64,000 nt of DNA from Powellomyces hirtus (lineage: Eukaryota > Chytridiomycota > Chytridiomycetes > Spizellomycetales > Powellomycetaceae). Each line of letters begins with the position of its first letter. Position 1 is the first letter of the stretch. The position numbers and the translations under genes are program-made. A model generated the notes under the pieces. It searched no databases and was not told the origin of the DNA. It saw only the letters and a program-made list of their open reading frames with translations. The stretch spans positions 744,001 through 808,000 of the forward strand of contig JAHLKG010000001.1 of the NCBI GenBank assembly GCA_025526995.1, in the 5' to 3' direction. Below are positions 44,701-56,183 of this stretch, piece by piece.

Positions 44701-47700
44701 GTCTGATGCAAAAGCAAACATATCCTCAACGAGATCAGCAGCGCTCAGGATCGTTTCTGCCGAGGACGTCCCAGTAGGTGATCCTGCACCTCCCGAGACA
44801 AGGCTCGACGTGGAATTTGCTATACTATTCGAGTTTGATAGCCCATACCACCCAGAGCCACCTAGAGCAGGACTTCCGCCCCCTGCTGTAACTCGATTCA
44901 AGGCTTCTCTCACTTTCTTGACGCTACGGATCACGCCTTCCGTGAGAGATACCAATGTCTTCTTGGCTTGCTTCAACGCCCGGTGAACAGGCTCCACGTG
45001 CGCCCGGTGAGGCTTGACGACAGTTACACCACAGTCAATATTCTCTTCAAAGATTGCCTTGCAGAGACCGAGGCGGTCGGACGTATCGGCGACCAATCGC
45101 ACACGGTCCGATTTGAGATCAACCGGACGTGCGTTCTTCCCGAGGCGCACCTGCATTGACCGGCCTTGCCATGTCATTCCAGCCGTTCCACGTATTCTGT
45201 CTTTGGAGGATAACAGGAGGATGTATCCATTGTCGATCGATGACTGGAAGTTGTCGTACTTGGCAAAGCAAGCCCTCAACAGCTTAGCGACACTTTCAGG
45301 GCGATTGTTCAAAGATGGAGAGGCAAAAATGTACAAGCCTTGATTGGCGTACGCGTCCGTTCGAACCAGCGAGTATCCCGAATGCAGTAAATTTCGCAGA
45401 AGCACAGGGGCTGGATCATGGACCAGGTATTCAGCGGAGTTCTCGAATTCCTTGGTGAGAGTTCTGAAAAAATGTGGTCTCATTAGTGTAATGGTCTTGT
45501 GTTTCCTAGCTCGACTAATTTCCTTACTTGTGGAAACGAAGCAATTTCCGGGCTCGGCTCCTGACATTCTCAAGGACCCTGGCATACCATCGCACCAAGC
45601 CGCTACCCATCATTGTACTACTGCCATCGGTTAATGGCTCTCCAACTCCTCTCATCCCATTCTCCAGGTACACCAGAACTTTTCGTATCAGTTCGGTTTC
45701 AAGCTCGCAGAATTGCACCGCCGTTTCAATATCTCCGCCATCAATGTAGAAACAGATGTTAGACATAAATGTCCATTCGTTTTCTAACATCTCAGCTTCT
45801 TTGAAGAAAACCGTGTCTGTTGTGGACTTCAGACGCCAATTCAGCAGGGTGAAGTAGCACTTTAACGATTTGAGAAGAATCACATCATACGAAGGACTCA
45901 AGCTGGTGGGAATGCGGGTCAAACCTCAAGAAACCAAAATAAAGCGCCAAGAGCAAGTCCGTACCTGTTGGCAATACTCCAACCTTCGGCCTGAGTGTCA
46001 AGTTCTTGACATTCATGTTTGATTCTGATGGCGAGACTCAAACTGATGCCGAATCCTTCAATGACCTGATCGAGCATAACGCCACTGTGCTTGGCTAGTT
46101 TTTCCGTATGTGTCTCCAACTGAACCTTCAGAATTTCCTCCATCAAATTCGACGGGAAACTCGCTAGTTGTTGCAATTCATTGATGTAGGTGGGAAGCTG
46201 CATCTTTTTGAAGGCTAATGCGTTCTCGATCATGCTAGCCTTACACTTGACGAGGAGTCCTCGCAAGAACGCCATGATCTGAATCTCGAAAGTGCGCGCG
46301 ATACCCGTCTCCTTCAATATCCGCTCAATGAAGGTGATATCAATTCGTTTGTCCGGAGACAGAGGGTGTTGGGAACGTGAAATCAGCAGTTCTTCACTTC
46401 CAACCCAATTTTTCAACACCTGAAATTGTGATCGTAGCGAGTTACTGACAGTCAACCAGGAATTGAGGGCTTCCACTTTGTGTTGGAACGGAAGACCCGC
46501 GTATAATGGCTTGTCTAGAATCAGCGCCTTACGGGTGGGGTAGAGCATTTCAATCCTGTCGACCTTGGCCAATATGTCGACCACCTGTTCGTAAGGAGAT
46601 TTTTCAAGTTCTCCTTGGAACTCAAACTTAAGTATTTCATCGATGGCTGCTTCGGCATCTACACGCCTCTCATCGATGCGCTGCCTTTCCTCGGGTACGG
46701 ATCTGCCACGAAGCATGGCGCGTATTCCCAGCCAGATTTGATATTGTTGGTCCAGCTGCTGCTTTTGCGTCAATGTTCCCGTAATGCGCCTCTTTTCGGA
46801 ACGAATGACCTCGCCCTGTAGGACAGATGCCAACATAGTTTGCCATTGTGCACGCTCCTTGTTCATCGGGGAAGATCGTCCAACTGGCTCTTCATCAGGA
46901 GGATTTTTCGGGCCACTGTTCCGGCGTGTCAGCTGGAGCGGAGTTATGCGCCTATCCAGCATTGGCCGTGCAGGCACCGGTGGGGCTACTCGCTTCCGGG
47001 TATCTGATCCACTCTTCAGGGCAGGTTTGGCGGCCACACGAGAATTATAACTGCCACCCGACTTCTTTGAGACATCCATCGCAACCTTACCATCCGAGTT
47101 GTCACGCTGCTGCGAATCTGACCGTTCGTCCGTGAACAAGTCTGGGACGGCGTTTTTCTCAATCAGCAGAGAGCGCTTATGGGTAGGTGGATCGGGCACT
47201 TTTCGTGGAGTATTGAGAGTACTTGATTGTTGGTTATCGCTTCCTGAGTCGCTTCCGGAGAACATCACCGCTTTCTTTGCGGAAATGACGGGCACTGAGC
47301 CTGTTTTGAAACTGACCACTTTGTTTGGCCGTGGAGAGGCATAAACGTATACCTTTGCGGATGGAGGAGGTTCGTGGACGGATATTCGAGGCACTGTTGG
47401 CGCAGAGCTTTCCGTGCTCTCGGTTTGTGCTGTCGATTGCGTTTCGGAATCAGGGACCACTGCTGAAGTGACAGACGGCCGTCTTGGAAGCACAACAACA
47501 GGCTGATCACTATCAGTGACATCCTGACTCGTCGCCGATGGGCCAGTCGCATGGTATGTATGAAACCGCTTGATGGAAGGACGAGAGGCGGTTCGGATAT
47601 CGGGCCTCGCATCACGCTTTGCTGGTCTGACTACCTCCACCTCAGTGGTAGTTGGCTCACTAGCGGCGCGGCGTAGATTGGGCCTGTCTTTGGGGATGAC

Positions 47701-47712
47701 ATATTGTCCCAT
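41769..47712 (-). CDS. SSK2: Osmostress MAP kinase kinase kinase, SSK2/SSK22 type
   Basis: Ssk2 activates the MAPKK Pbs2 in the HOG stress pathway. Four exons, 47712-45965, 45902-45528, 45463-43268 and 43194-41769, give 1914 residues. The long regulatory half contains the Ssk2 segment VDRIEMLYPTRKALILDKPL (about 385-405). The kinase domain (about 1317-1575) has G-loop GKFLGGGSFGSV, the AVK lysine (about 1346), catalytic loop HRDVKPANTLL split by an intron, and KYVDFGASK. It continues to GTPHYIAPEVITGEG and the typical DIWSLGCCVLEMVTGRKPWS. Yeast Ssk2 ends soon after its kinase domain. Here a Ser/Pro-rich tail of about 330 residues follows, including an eight-position His-rich run. The start used is the first in-frame ATG; an upstream exon cannot be excluded. 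Confidence 0.92.
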
Positions 47713-47841
47713 CTCATCCAATCTTTATCAAATAGACGAAACTCATCAGAACAACTCCTGCATGGAAAAGCCCATTGGAGGGTAACCAACAGACGAGACG
47801 GCGGCCGTCCCTCACGATCGCCTGCTGGGACTAGAGCTATC

Positions 47842-48715
47842 TCATCTCATCTCCTCGGACATGCATATCACGCTGCTTGCAGGTTGTTGCTCCAACACTG
47901 ACAGGAGACCAGCAGCCTGCTTCTGTCTGTCCACGGCCCTGCAATGCCAACTCACGGCATCAAATGATGGGGAGTCATTACTCACCTTACAACTTCAAAT
48001 CCCGTCGGGTCCAGTAATTGTTTGGCGAAAATACACTGCCATATGTAGGTATCTGTAATGACTGGCGTATGCCGCACTAGAGCGTTCTCTATCAGTTCTG
48101 ACATGAGCGCGTTTTCGTTGCTTTGCAGGTTATGTATGATGGCCGTCATGTCGGTGGCGTGGTTGACCAGGACGTGCGTAGTCTGATATGTGGGGGAAAA
48201 GTACATCAAAATCTCCACGTTGCAACACTCGACGCTTCTAGGAAGTAAAACCCCGCCCCCCCCCCCCCCCCCCAGAAGCAAATCAGGCGTATGGGGCCTC
48301 CACATCAAACACATCAGCAAGTGACATCCGTCTCCAATTGAAATGACGCCGCCATTGGACAATGAGCCGCACATGGCTAGAATTCCACTTCCAAATAGAC
48401 AGAACGACTTCAGTCAGCTCAAACAATCAGACATACATCATCCGTGAGTTCCCGAGTTTTAATAAACCGTCCTCCATGGCTTTCCACGGCAGTCCGTAGG
48501 TCCTCGACATCCGCGCTGGTTCCGAACGTGAAACAAAACGTCTGTCCCGCAAAGAGGGCTGAAGTGGAGACAGCTCGCACAACCGGTGGACGTACTACCG
48601 TTTTGTATTGGTGATTGGGGTTGTTCTCATCGTAAAGGTGGGTATACTCCTCGAAGGCCTCTGATGTTCCGTTAGAGAGGTGTCCGCTTTCCGCGGTGTC
48701 AGGTCCTTTTGACAT
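47842..48715 (-). CDS. Small BRCT-domain protein
   Basis: Three exons, 48715-48437, 48227-47986 and 47938-47842, give 205 residues. The BRCT pattern is spread over exons 1 and 2: ALFAGQTFCFTFG (first strand), LRTAVESHGGRFI (helix plus GG), TTHVLVNHA (third strand) and VITDTYIWQCIFAKQLLDP (conserved Trp helix). BRCT domains bind phosphopeptides or other repair and checkpoint proteins. No second domain is visible. Exon 2 uses acceptor GAG|TGT, the only phase-compatible one I found. The intron between exons 1 and 2 contains an 18-C run. The open frame also continues upstream of the ATG without another Met, so an extra 5' exon is possible. Family member identity is unknown. Confidence 0.65.
48256..48273. 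repeat. Run of 18 C in a BRCT-gene intron
   Basis: C18 on the + strand is read as G18 in the transcript, ending about 28 nt before the splice acceptor. A G-run this close to a 3' splice site could influence splicing. Confidence 0.75.
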
Positions 48716-49010
48716 CGCGGCAATCCTGTAAATATACGCGCCAAGTGACGCTGGCGCTGCAGTTTCCGTGAAGTCCGAGTGTGGCAGATGCTCTACTTCC
48801 GGGTTGTTACTATCAACGGGATTCTGCAAACGCACTTCCGCAGAAACTTGCAGAATGACCAGCAGCTGACTCAGCACAACCGGCTGTAAAGAATTGAGGC
48901 TTGGCCGCAGTGTGAAATTGAATCGCGTGTTTTGTATTGAATGTTCCCTCGATAAATTATTTTTGCTTCAAGTATAGGTCTAAACTATCTTCTGAGATGA
49001 AGTATCTGGT

Positions 49011-51538
49011 CTACCTTCCGCCCCGGAAAGAGCCACCGCCTCTAGAACTTCCTCCTCGTCCTCCAAAACCTCCTCGGCCACGTGAAGCTCCAAAACCGCC
49101 ACGACCCCCGCCGCCACCACCTCCGCCGTAACCTCCTCGACCACCATACCCTCCACCGGTGCTGGCACCTCCTCTGCCCCCACCTCGGGAGAACCCTCCG
49201 TTGCTTGCCCCGCCATATCCGCCCCCGCCGTAACCACTTCCACCCTGCTGCCCTTGAGACGCAAATCGACTCTCCTCAAGTTCTGGCAGCTCTTTGGCAA
49301 TCTCGAGTGTTACGCCACGACCGTTCAACCACTTTACGCCGGCAATCTTGAGATATCCGCCTTCAAGGATTTCTACTTTGTCCGACTTGAAGTCAACAAC
49401 CACGCCCTTTGCGTCCTTGCAGAGCCGCCAGTTGTAAGTGTCTTCAAATGTCAGGTCAGGGAAGGTCTTGTTCACGATAGACCGGACATAACCGACGTTT
49501 CGAATTTCCTGCTCTAAGCGCCACAACATTGTGTAGAAACCTTCATTGGCGGACAGCAGTGATCGTGGTGGCAGTGGTTTGGTGGTGTTGCAAATCACGG
49601 CCAGTGCTGCGCTCATCGCCTTGATCGGATCGTCAAACGCAGCCAAGATCTCCTCCGCCGTCGTCTTGAAATAGGATAGCACATCGGGATGAACATCGTT
49701 TCTCAGACTATCCAACGTGTCGGCCGCTCGAGCAGCAATGATGTCACCGGCTTGCGGCGCGCCGATCTTCGCAAACTCTACTCCGGCGCGCTTTGCGATG
49801 TTGTTCAACATGTATTCTTGTTGCGGCTTGTAGAATGTCACGCATACTCCGGATCTACCAGCACGGCCTGTTCGCCCTGAGCGATGGATGTACGATTCCA
49901 CGTCGGAAGGAGGCTCGCAGTTGATCACTAGATCCACGTCGGGGATGTCAATGCCTCGGCCACACACGTTGGTGGTTATGAGGCATTTGAACTTCCCATC
50001 ACGGAACCCTTGCATAGCGGTTTCTCTTTGGTTTTGCTGCACGTCACCATGGATGACCTGCGTGCCAAATGCCTGGATCTTCTCGTTCAGACTGAGATCG
50101 TTGCATTCGCCTTTGGTCTCCACAAAGATGATCGTCCGACATTGACCTCCGCGTCCATAAACCGCCACGATGTCACCAAGAACATCCGTCCGGTTTTGCC
50201 ACCTGGACTGAAGCGCCAGGTGCTTGACAAGATCAGATGTCTTATGCTTGTCTTTGCCAATCATATCCATTGTAACTTTGTCCGGCCGCATGTACTGTGT
50301 GACCGCCTTGGCAATCCAGTCTGGAAGCGTCGCACTGAAAAGCAGGGTTTGATGCGTTGGAGCATCTGGTGCAGCTGCCTTCTGCTCCCTTACAGCTTGT
50401 AAGACTTTTTCCATGGCTTCGGCGAATCCGATGTCCAGCTGATTCGGGCAGTAAGGGACAGTTAAGGTGATATCGCAACAAAAAAAAAGAGCTGAAAGCC
50501 AATTTACAATACCATTTGATCTGCTTCGTCTAAACAGATAAATCGCATGTTGGCGAGCTTGAGGTTTCCACGGTTAATGTGATCTATCAAGCGTCCGGGC
50601 GTACCAACAACAACGTCCACACCATCTCTCATGGCATATGCTATAATGCATAGATGTCCTTCTGTTAGCAAGGTATACAACGTTGATTTGCTCATGAGTG
50701 ACTTACTTTGTGGGTCGTAAGGAGTTCCACCATATACACAAAGCGTCTTGAGTTCGTCACTCGCGATGCCATCAAATTCCCGATGCACTTGCATCGCCAG
50801 TTCTCTAGTCGGTGCCATAATCAGAATGCGAGGGGCGCGACCTCGCTGAGTGTAAAGAGATGGTTTCGCCTTCCGTTCGCGCTTCAAAATTTCAACCATA
50901 GGTAGGGAAAACGCCAGCGTCTTGCCAGTTCCGGTACGGGCTCGTCCCAGAAGATCCTTCCCCTCAATGATCGGCTTCAAACACGCAGCTTGAATGGGGA
51001 ACAGCTGCGTGACTCCTCGAGCACTCAACGATTTCAACGTCGACTTGGACAGGTCGTGGCTGGATAGTCGTAGTTCTTTGGGGATCTCGTCTTCTTCCTC
51101 ATCAAGGTCAAGCGGAAGGCCTTCGTTTTTCCGAGCCCGTTTGGGAAGCGTTCTCTTGGGTTCCTCATCTTCTGGATCTTGGTTTTCATCGTCGCTGGAC
51201 CTTTTTCGCTTGCTATCCGTTGACTCGTTGGCTGCCTCGGTCGTCTTGGTCCTGCTTTTTCCCGCAACCGTATTTTCACTGGGTTCCACGGAGTCTTCGG
51301 TCCCCTCTGCTTTCAACGCTTTCTCCTGTTTCTCCTGCTTCTCCTTCTTTTCCTTCTTCTCCTTCTTCTCCTTCTTCTCCTTCTTCTCTTTCTTTTCTTT
51401 CGTCTCCTTCTTTTCCTTCTTTCCATTCACTTCGCCTTGCGGAATTTGCGAATTTGTGGGACTGTCGACATCCATCGCCGCTTCATGACTTTCCTTTGCC
51501 ACTTTCTTTTCCTTCTTGTCTTTTTTATCCTTTGACAT
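49011..51538 (-). CDS. DEAD-box RNA helicase, DDX21/DDX50 (nucleolar) type
   Basis: This is an ATP-dependent RNA helicase, expected in the nucleolus with roles in rRNA synthesis or processing. Exons 51538-50707, 50640-50513 and 50438-49011 give 795 residues. A Lys/Glu-rich N-terminus (about 35-70) precedes the helicase core: FPIQ, ARTGTGKT, PTRELA, TPGRL, DEAD, LLFSAT, RGIDIP and HRSGRTGRAG. After the core comes the GUCT domain that marks the DDX21/DDX50 group (GFYTMLWRLEQEIRNVGYVR and following). The protein ends in about 80 residues of GGYGG and RGG repeats. The first intron (50641-50706) is a multiple of three without a stop, so it could be retained without frameshift. Splicing matches the family better (PQ..MRDGVDVVVGTPGR). 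Confidence 0.93.
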
Positions 51539-51710
51539 TTTGTCGTTTATGGTGAGTAACGGAATGGGAAGTGGGCAAACTTCACAGACAACTTCACGCG
51601 AGCCACTATGAACAAAAAGAAAAGTGACGTTGCTGATGAATCAGCGCCAAAACATTTGTTAGCTAATCGCCCATCTCACTCCAATTCAATTCACGCAAAA
51701 ACGAAAATAT

Positions 51711-51784
51711 TGGTCTCTGCCAGGTTCGAACTGGCGCCCTTCTGTGTGTTAGACAGATGTGATAACCAACTACACCAAGAGACC
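51711..51784 (-). tRNA. tRNA-Val(AAC), copy 2
   Basis: Reverse strand: acceptor stem GGTCTCT/AGAGACC, anticodon AAC, T arm GTTCGAA and discriminator A. It is identical to the copy at 57720-57793. There is no intron. The 3' flank on its strand (ATATTTTCGTTTTTG) offers a Pol III terminator. Confidence 0.95.
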
Positions 51785-52017
51785 CGATGTCTCATAGAGT
51801 TGACGTTTATATTGTGATAATGTGTTGCCCGCCTTGCTTGCATAGTTCAGGCGCAAACCATTATCAAACTTGAATTAAGACCGGAATGGAGGGTATGTGT
51901 ATGTCGATAGAACCATGAGAAACAATGATAAGCAACAGGGTATATGTATTTGCAATCAATCCAAAAAAGTGAGAATATGGTACATGATGTGGGGTAGGGT
52001 GAGCTGCAGTCGAGCTA

Positions 52018-53034
52018 TTAATGACCGACGACCATGCTGGGGTGATACAAGCTGGCGACCGAGTTGGCATCCAGATCATCGGGACGCGGTCTCATTTGCC
52101 ATTGCATTGGTCCGGATCTCGGGCGATGGTAGGTGTATTGAAAGGGAGATGATTGACTTGGAGGTGCTGGGAGATGCGAGATAATAACGGGTTGACGAGC
52201 TCGTTGTAAGCCCAGTTGCTGCTGAAGAAGCAGCTCCTCGCGTTCTTGTTGCTGTTGCTGCGCTTTGATAAGTTGCTTCCGTTGCTCCAAATCTTCCGAT
52301 GCGGCCGCAGTGCTCGATGCAAACAATGAAACGGTCTCGATCCACTTGGTGTATTCCCCTTCGTCAACGGTGAGCTTCCATTGTATGGCGTCCAGCGCAT
52401 CAAGTTCGGCTCTGTTCAAAACGTCCACATCGAAGTCCGCGACGGAAGCCCAAGCCATATTGGTAAACCTCTCGTCGTCGGCAAACTTGTTGGCGAGCAC
52501 AAGAGATACGGTGAAGGCAAGTTTGTAGGAGTCTGCCAACGTGACGAGCGGTGAGGTGCCACGAATAAGGTGGCGATTTGCTGATATTCGTTGGAGATAT
52601 TTGAGCGCCAGCACGATGACTGAAGACGATACTTTAGTTGTGGACAAGAGGTGTTCGACGTAGCCCCGGAACTGTGTGACTCCGGCGGGCGTAAGGGGAA
52701 CGGACGAGGAAAGGGAAGGCGACGATGTGAAAGAGGTGGACGAGACGGTCGAAGCGGGTGAGGGCAAATAAGCGGCCATGGGTGAGGCAGCAGCGGAGAT
52801 GGAGGATGACCACACAATAAGCAACTGCGTTATGGATATTCTGCTCCAAAGGTGCAAGACAATAAGAGCGCTGAGTTCGGCGACGTCGGATGTTAGCTGC
52901 GACGACAGTGGGAAGGCGAACGGGAAGGTGGTTGACAACGGCAGGTCGCTGGCGGACATTGTGAATGGTGAAGGCATTGCACAAGTATCTGGTGCTGCTG
53001 TAAATGAAAGCGGAATGTATGGTATCTGCTGCAT
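52018..53034 (-). CDS. Pho80/PCL-type cyclin
   Basis: One exon encodes 338 residues. The cyclin fold is seen from about 120 to 230: FRGYVEHLLSTTKVSSSVIV and LALKYLQRI, then LVTLADSYKLAFTVSLVLAN, KFADDERFTNMAWASVADFD and DVLNRAELDALDAIQWKLTV. The ALKYLQR, LANKFADDE and LNRAELDAL elements are characteristic of cyclins that partner Pho85-type CDKs. A hydrophobic, Ser/Ala/Pro-rich N-terminus of about 120 residues and a Gln-rich C-terminal tail (QQQQQEREELLLQQQLG) flank the fold. Which CDK process it controls (phosphate, glycogen, cell cycle or polarity) cannot be told from sequence. Confidence 0.85.
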   Translation of the reverse strand: MQQIPYIPLSFTAAPDTCAMPSPFTMSASDLPLSTTFPFAFPLSSQLTSDVAELSALIVLHLWSRISITQLLIVWSSSISAAASPMAAYLPSPASTVSSTSFTSSPSLSSSVPLTPAGVTQFRGYVEHLLSTTKVSSSVIVLALKYLQRISANRHLIRGTSPLVTLADSYKLAFTVSLVLANKFADDERFTNMAWASVADFDVDVLNRAELDALDAIQWKLTVDEGEYTKWIETVSLFASSTAAASEDLEQRKQLIKAQQQQQEREELLLQQQLGLQRARQPVIISHLPAPPSQSSPFQYTYHRPRSGPMQWQMRPRPDDLDANSVASLYHPSMVVGH

Positions 53035-54393
53035 GGTCTGGCCTAACCGAGTTGGGTAACGAAAGCAAGGAGAGAGTGCTGGGGCAAAAGGCGAAAGCTG
53101 GTCGGAGTGTGGTATTTAGGGGAGAGCGGAGCGGACGCGGGACGCAGTGCCACGCACGCAGGACAGTCAGGAAAAATTGTGATGAATGATTGACTCGGAA
53201 TGCGTCGTAGCAAATGGCAAAATCGCGACGCGCACGGGCGCACATGCCAAAACACCCAACTTGAACCCCCTCCAGCAGCAAGCAATCATCATAATAAAAT
53301 ATTATGATAATGACACGCCGCGCCAAGAGGCAAAAAGTCCAAGGGGAGGCAGTGCCGTTGCATAGCGAATCAAGGGGGCAGGGAAAGATGCCGTGGTTGT
53401 TTGTGCGCCAGCCGCCGGGAACAGAAAAATACAATTTTTGGCGGCGCATTGCGCGGGATCCGACGGCCCGAACTAAACCAGTGGCAACCAATCCGATCGC
53501 ACACAGCGCCAAGCCCTCGGTTTAGGTTAAAGCCGCGCAGCCAGCCACCACGTCACCAACCCAATTGAATGGCGCGTGACGGAAAGAGAAGGTCTCAGAA
53601 ACAGCCCGCAAGAAAAGAGTCATCACTCATCAGCCCAGGTGTCGCCCTTTCACGCGGATTTGTGTTCTTTTCCCGCCCTGGCAAACGGCATCATCGCGTG
53701 CTTCCCCAGCCTTCTAGGGCCAACCAGAAGGCAAACCGCAACAATGGGTCATTGCATCTCTCCGTGACGCGTTTCGGATTTGGTATCCGACCAAGACACA
53801 GTGCCAGGTCCTCCTTTTTGTCTTATCGTTCTCGCTTACGGCCACACCGGTCAAAATAGGACCGAAATGTCCCAAGAGCCCCCCAATTGGTCAGGGTGGG
53901 GGCAGCGGAAAAGCGGAACTGGATACGTGGGGAGCTTCAAAGTATACACTTATTACTACCGTATACAGCAGGCCCCTGGCCAAACACGTTACAACAGCAA
54001 ACTCATTTGCCGAGTGATCATCATCGACGCCCTATCATCAAAAACGGCCAGTGATGGATAATGATGATGCCCATCTCATTTGCGGCTTCGGAAAAAAAAG
54101 TTTTCTCAACAGAATGGGACTCATGCCGCCCAGATCAAACGCGATTAGGGTGTGCGTTTTTTTTCCCCGGGCCGTGGCTTGGGATTGCGGCATGCGAGTT
54201 TGCAGGACAAGGCGGGTATCTATTACGTAAAGCAGGTTTGAAAAGGTACCATATTTCTCACTCAAGTTCTTTATCGAACATCTGCAACTTCCATTTTGCG
54301 TCGTCCTAATGGTCCTTAATCTAGTCAGTTACGGAACACCCTATCCATTACATCGTATCCATCCTGTATCCTTTCTTCATTTCCGCACTCACA
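53035..54393. other. Large divergent intergenic region
   Basis: This 1.36 kb gap separates the cyclin (-) and phosphate carrier (+) starts, so it contains both promoters. A CT-rich patch (54360-54393) lies directly before the carrier ATG. Open frames such as 53569-53859 are Arg/Ser-rich and unconvincing. No repeat or RNA was recognised. Confidence 0.5.
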
Positions 54394-55512
54394 ATGTCCA
54401 TTATCAATAAGCCTTGGGACGCTCGCTATGCCGGCCCGGTCCCGCACGATGCCGAATATTATGCGAAATGCATGCTGGGCGGTGTTCTAGCGTGCGGGGC
54501 TACCCATACGGCGATTACCCCATTGGTAGGCAGCCGGACACGAAACTGAATAAGGAATATATACTAACTCGTTCTTTAGGACGTAACAAAGTGCAATATG
54601 CAGGTACTGGAAATTGTACCGAGTTGTCTGTAAGAAGCTGAGCTCTTGTCGTGCCAAATTTGTAGGTCAACCCGCAGAAGTACAGAGGTCTCATCTCGGG
54701 CCTTCGCACCATCGTTGCTGAGGAGGGTGCTGCAGCCGTTTGGAAGGGATGGGCTCCTACTCTCATTGGATACTCAATGCAGGGCGCCCTCAAATATGGT
54801 CTATACGAATTTTTCAAAGATAAATTCTCCAATCTCCTCGGCGAAGAGAACGCTACCAAGTATAAGGGACTCGTGTGGTGTGCTGGATCTGCCTCCGCCG
54901 AGTTCTTTGCCGATATTGCTTTGTGCCCAATGGAGATGGTCAAGGTTAAGGTTCAGACCTCCGTACCGGGCACCTTCCCTATCGCCTTTGGACCTGCCCT
55001 CGCCACGATGCGCGCCGACAGCGCAATCACCCGCTTCCCTTATGGCTCCCTGACCCCTCTGTGGTCTCGCCAGATACCTTACACCGTGGCCAAATTCTTC
55101 TCCTTTGAGAAGGCTGTCGAGTTCTTCTATTCGTACGTGTTCACCGCTCCGAAGAGCTCTTACTCCAAGGGCACCCAACTTGGCGTCACCTTCGCCTCCG
55201 GTTATTCCGCCGGTATCATTTGCGCCGTGGTCTCGCACCCCGCGGACTCCATCGTTTCTCTGATGTCCAAACCTGCCAATAAGGGCAAGGGCTTTGGTCA
55301 GATTGCTTCCGAAGCCGGGTTGATGAACCTTGCTACCAAGGGTCTTGGAACTCGTGTGTTAATGATTGGTACCCTTACTGGTGAGTATATCTCTGGGAAT
55401 TGCTTGCTTGCGTATGTCTTGAACTCATTTCACATCCCTGTCAGGTCTACAATGGTGGATCTACGACAGTTTCAAGACTGTCATGGGCATGGGTACTACT
55501 GGTGGCAAATAA
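54394..55512 (+). CDS. MIR1: Mitochondrial phosphate carrier
   Basis: This imports inorganic phosphate with protons into the matrix for ATP synthesis. Four exons, 54394-54525, 54580-54603, 54666-55380 and 55445-55512, give 312 residues. The three carrier repeats carry PLDVTKCNMQ, PMEMVKVKVQ and PADSIVSLMSK as signatures. The second exon is only 24 nt and encodes DVTKCNMQ, that is, most of the first signature. Family-specific stretches include YYAKCMLGGVLACGATHT, GLRTIVAEEGAAAVWKGWAP, SRQIPYTVAKFFSFE and GLQWWIYDSFK near the end. Length and motif order match yeast Mir1. The strong similarity makes identity secure. There is no cleavable presequence, as in yeast Mir1. Confidence 0.96.
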
Positions 55513-56183
55513 ATAGACCTGCTTTCTTGTACATATGGAACTTTCTGTATCAATTTTCATAAATATGCTCTACTGCAGCCATTCCTTCTCCTGCGTGGTA
55601 AAAACAAATTGTCGTTCAGCGTCACTTGGTAGTACGTTGCTCTCTGGACATTGCTCGTACGGTACTCCAATTACGACGCAAACCCTTTTTCCTCAATGAA
55701 TGCCTTTCTGTCAATTCTTAGTAAGATCTTGGTCGGTGAGCTTGGGTCCTGGTGGAAACAAAGCCGAGATGATCTTGCAACTTGCTTTACTGAACACCCG
55801 AGGACTCAAGTTTCCCATTTTAACAACCACTAGCCTGTGATAGGTAGGCTCCCTGTACACTGCGGCCGAAAGGTCCAGAACTTGTTGGAAGATGTCCTCT
55901 CACTGTCATTGTATGGCGCACTCATTCGGATGTTGTTAGCTTAGCAGAACTGTTTCATGAATCAGCAGGCCAAAAGCGATTTTGAAATCCATCCAGTCAA
56001 CGACTATGTAGTTGGCGGAACATGTATGTAATTGAACATGCGGGTTTGGAGCATTGAAATGCGGTAGGCGGGAAGTTGCGGAGGTCAGTGCTGTTTCCCG
56101 CCAAGTCGCGCGCGGCGGAGCTACCATCTTCGTTGTAATAGTTTTTCACAGACCCATTCACAATTGTAAACCAACCTATCAAG
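55513..56183. other. Intergenic region, nothing recognised
   Basis: A 671-bp gap between the phosphate carrier and the penta-EF-hand gene, both + strand. No frame, repeat or RNA was recognised. Confidence 0.5.

Noticed and set aside
48716..48877. N-terminal extension of the BRCT protein up to 48877
   Set aside because: The frame is open but has no ATG; only a non-ATG start or an unseen exon would allow it.
50461..50640. Frame continuing past the second helicase exon
   Set aside because: Family alignment (DEADQM-LDIGFAEAME) needs an intron at 50439-50512.
50994..51488. 164-codon Phe/Ser-rich + strand ORF
   Set aside because: A mirror of the Lys/Glu-rich helicase N-terminus; the repeat FFSFF pattern is the complement of AAGAAG codons.
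53569..53859. 96-codon + strand ORF in the cyclin-carrier gap
   Set aside because: Arg/Ser-rich, no recognisable motif, and it lies in a double promoter region.
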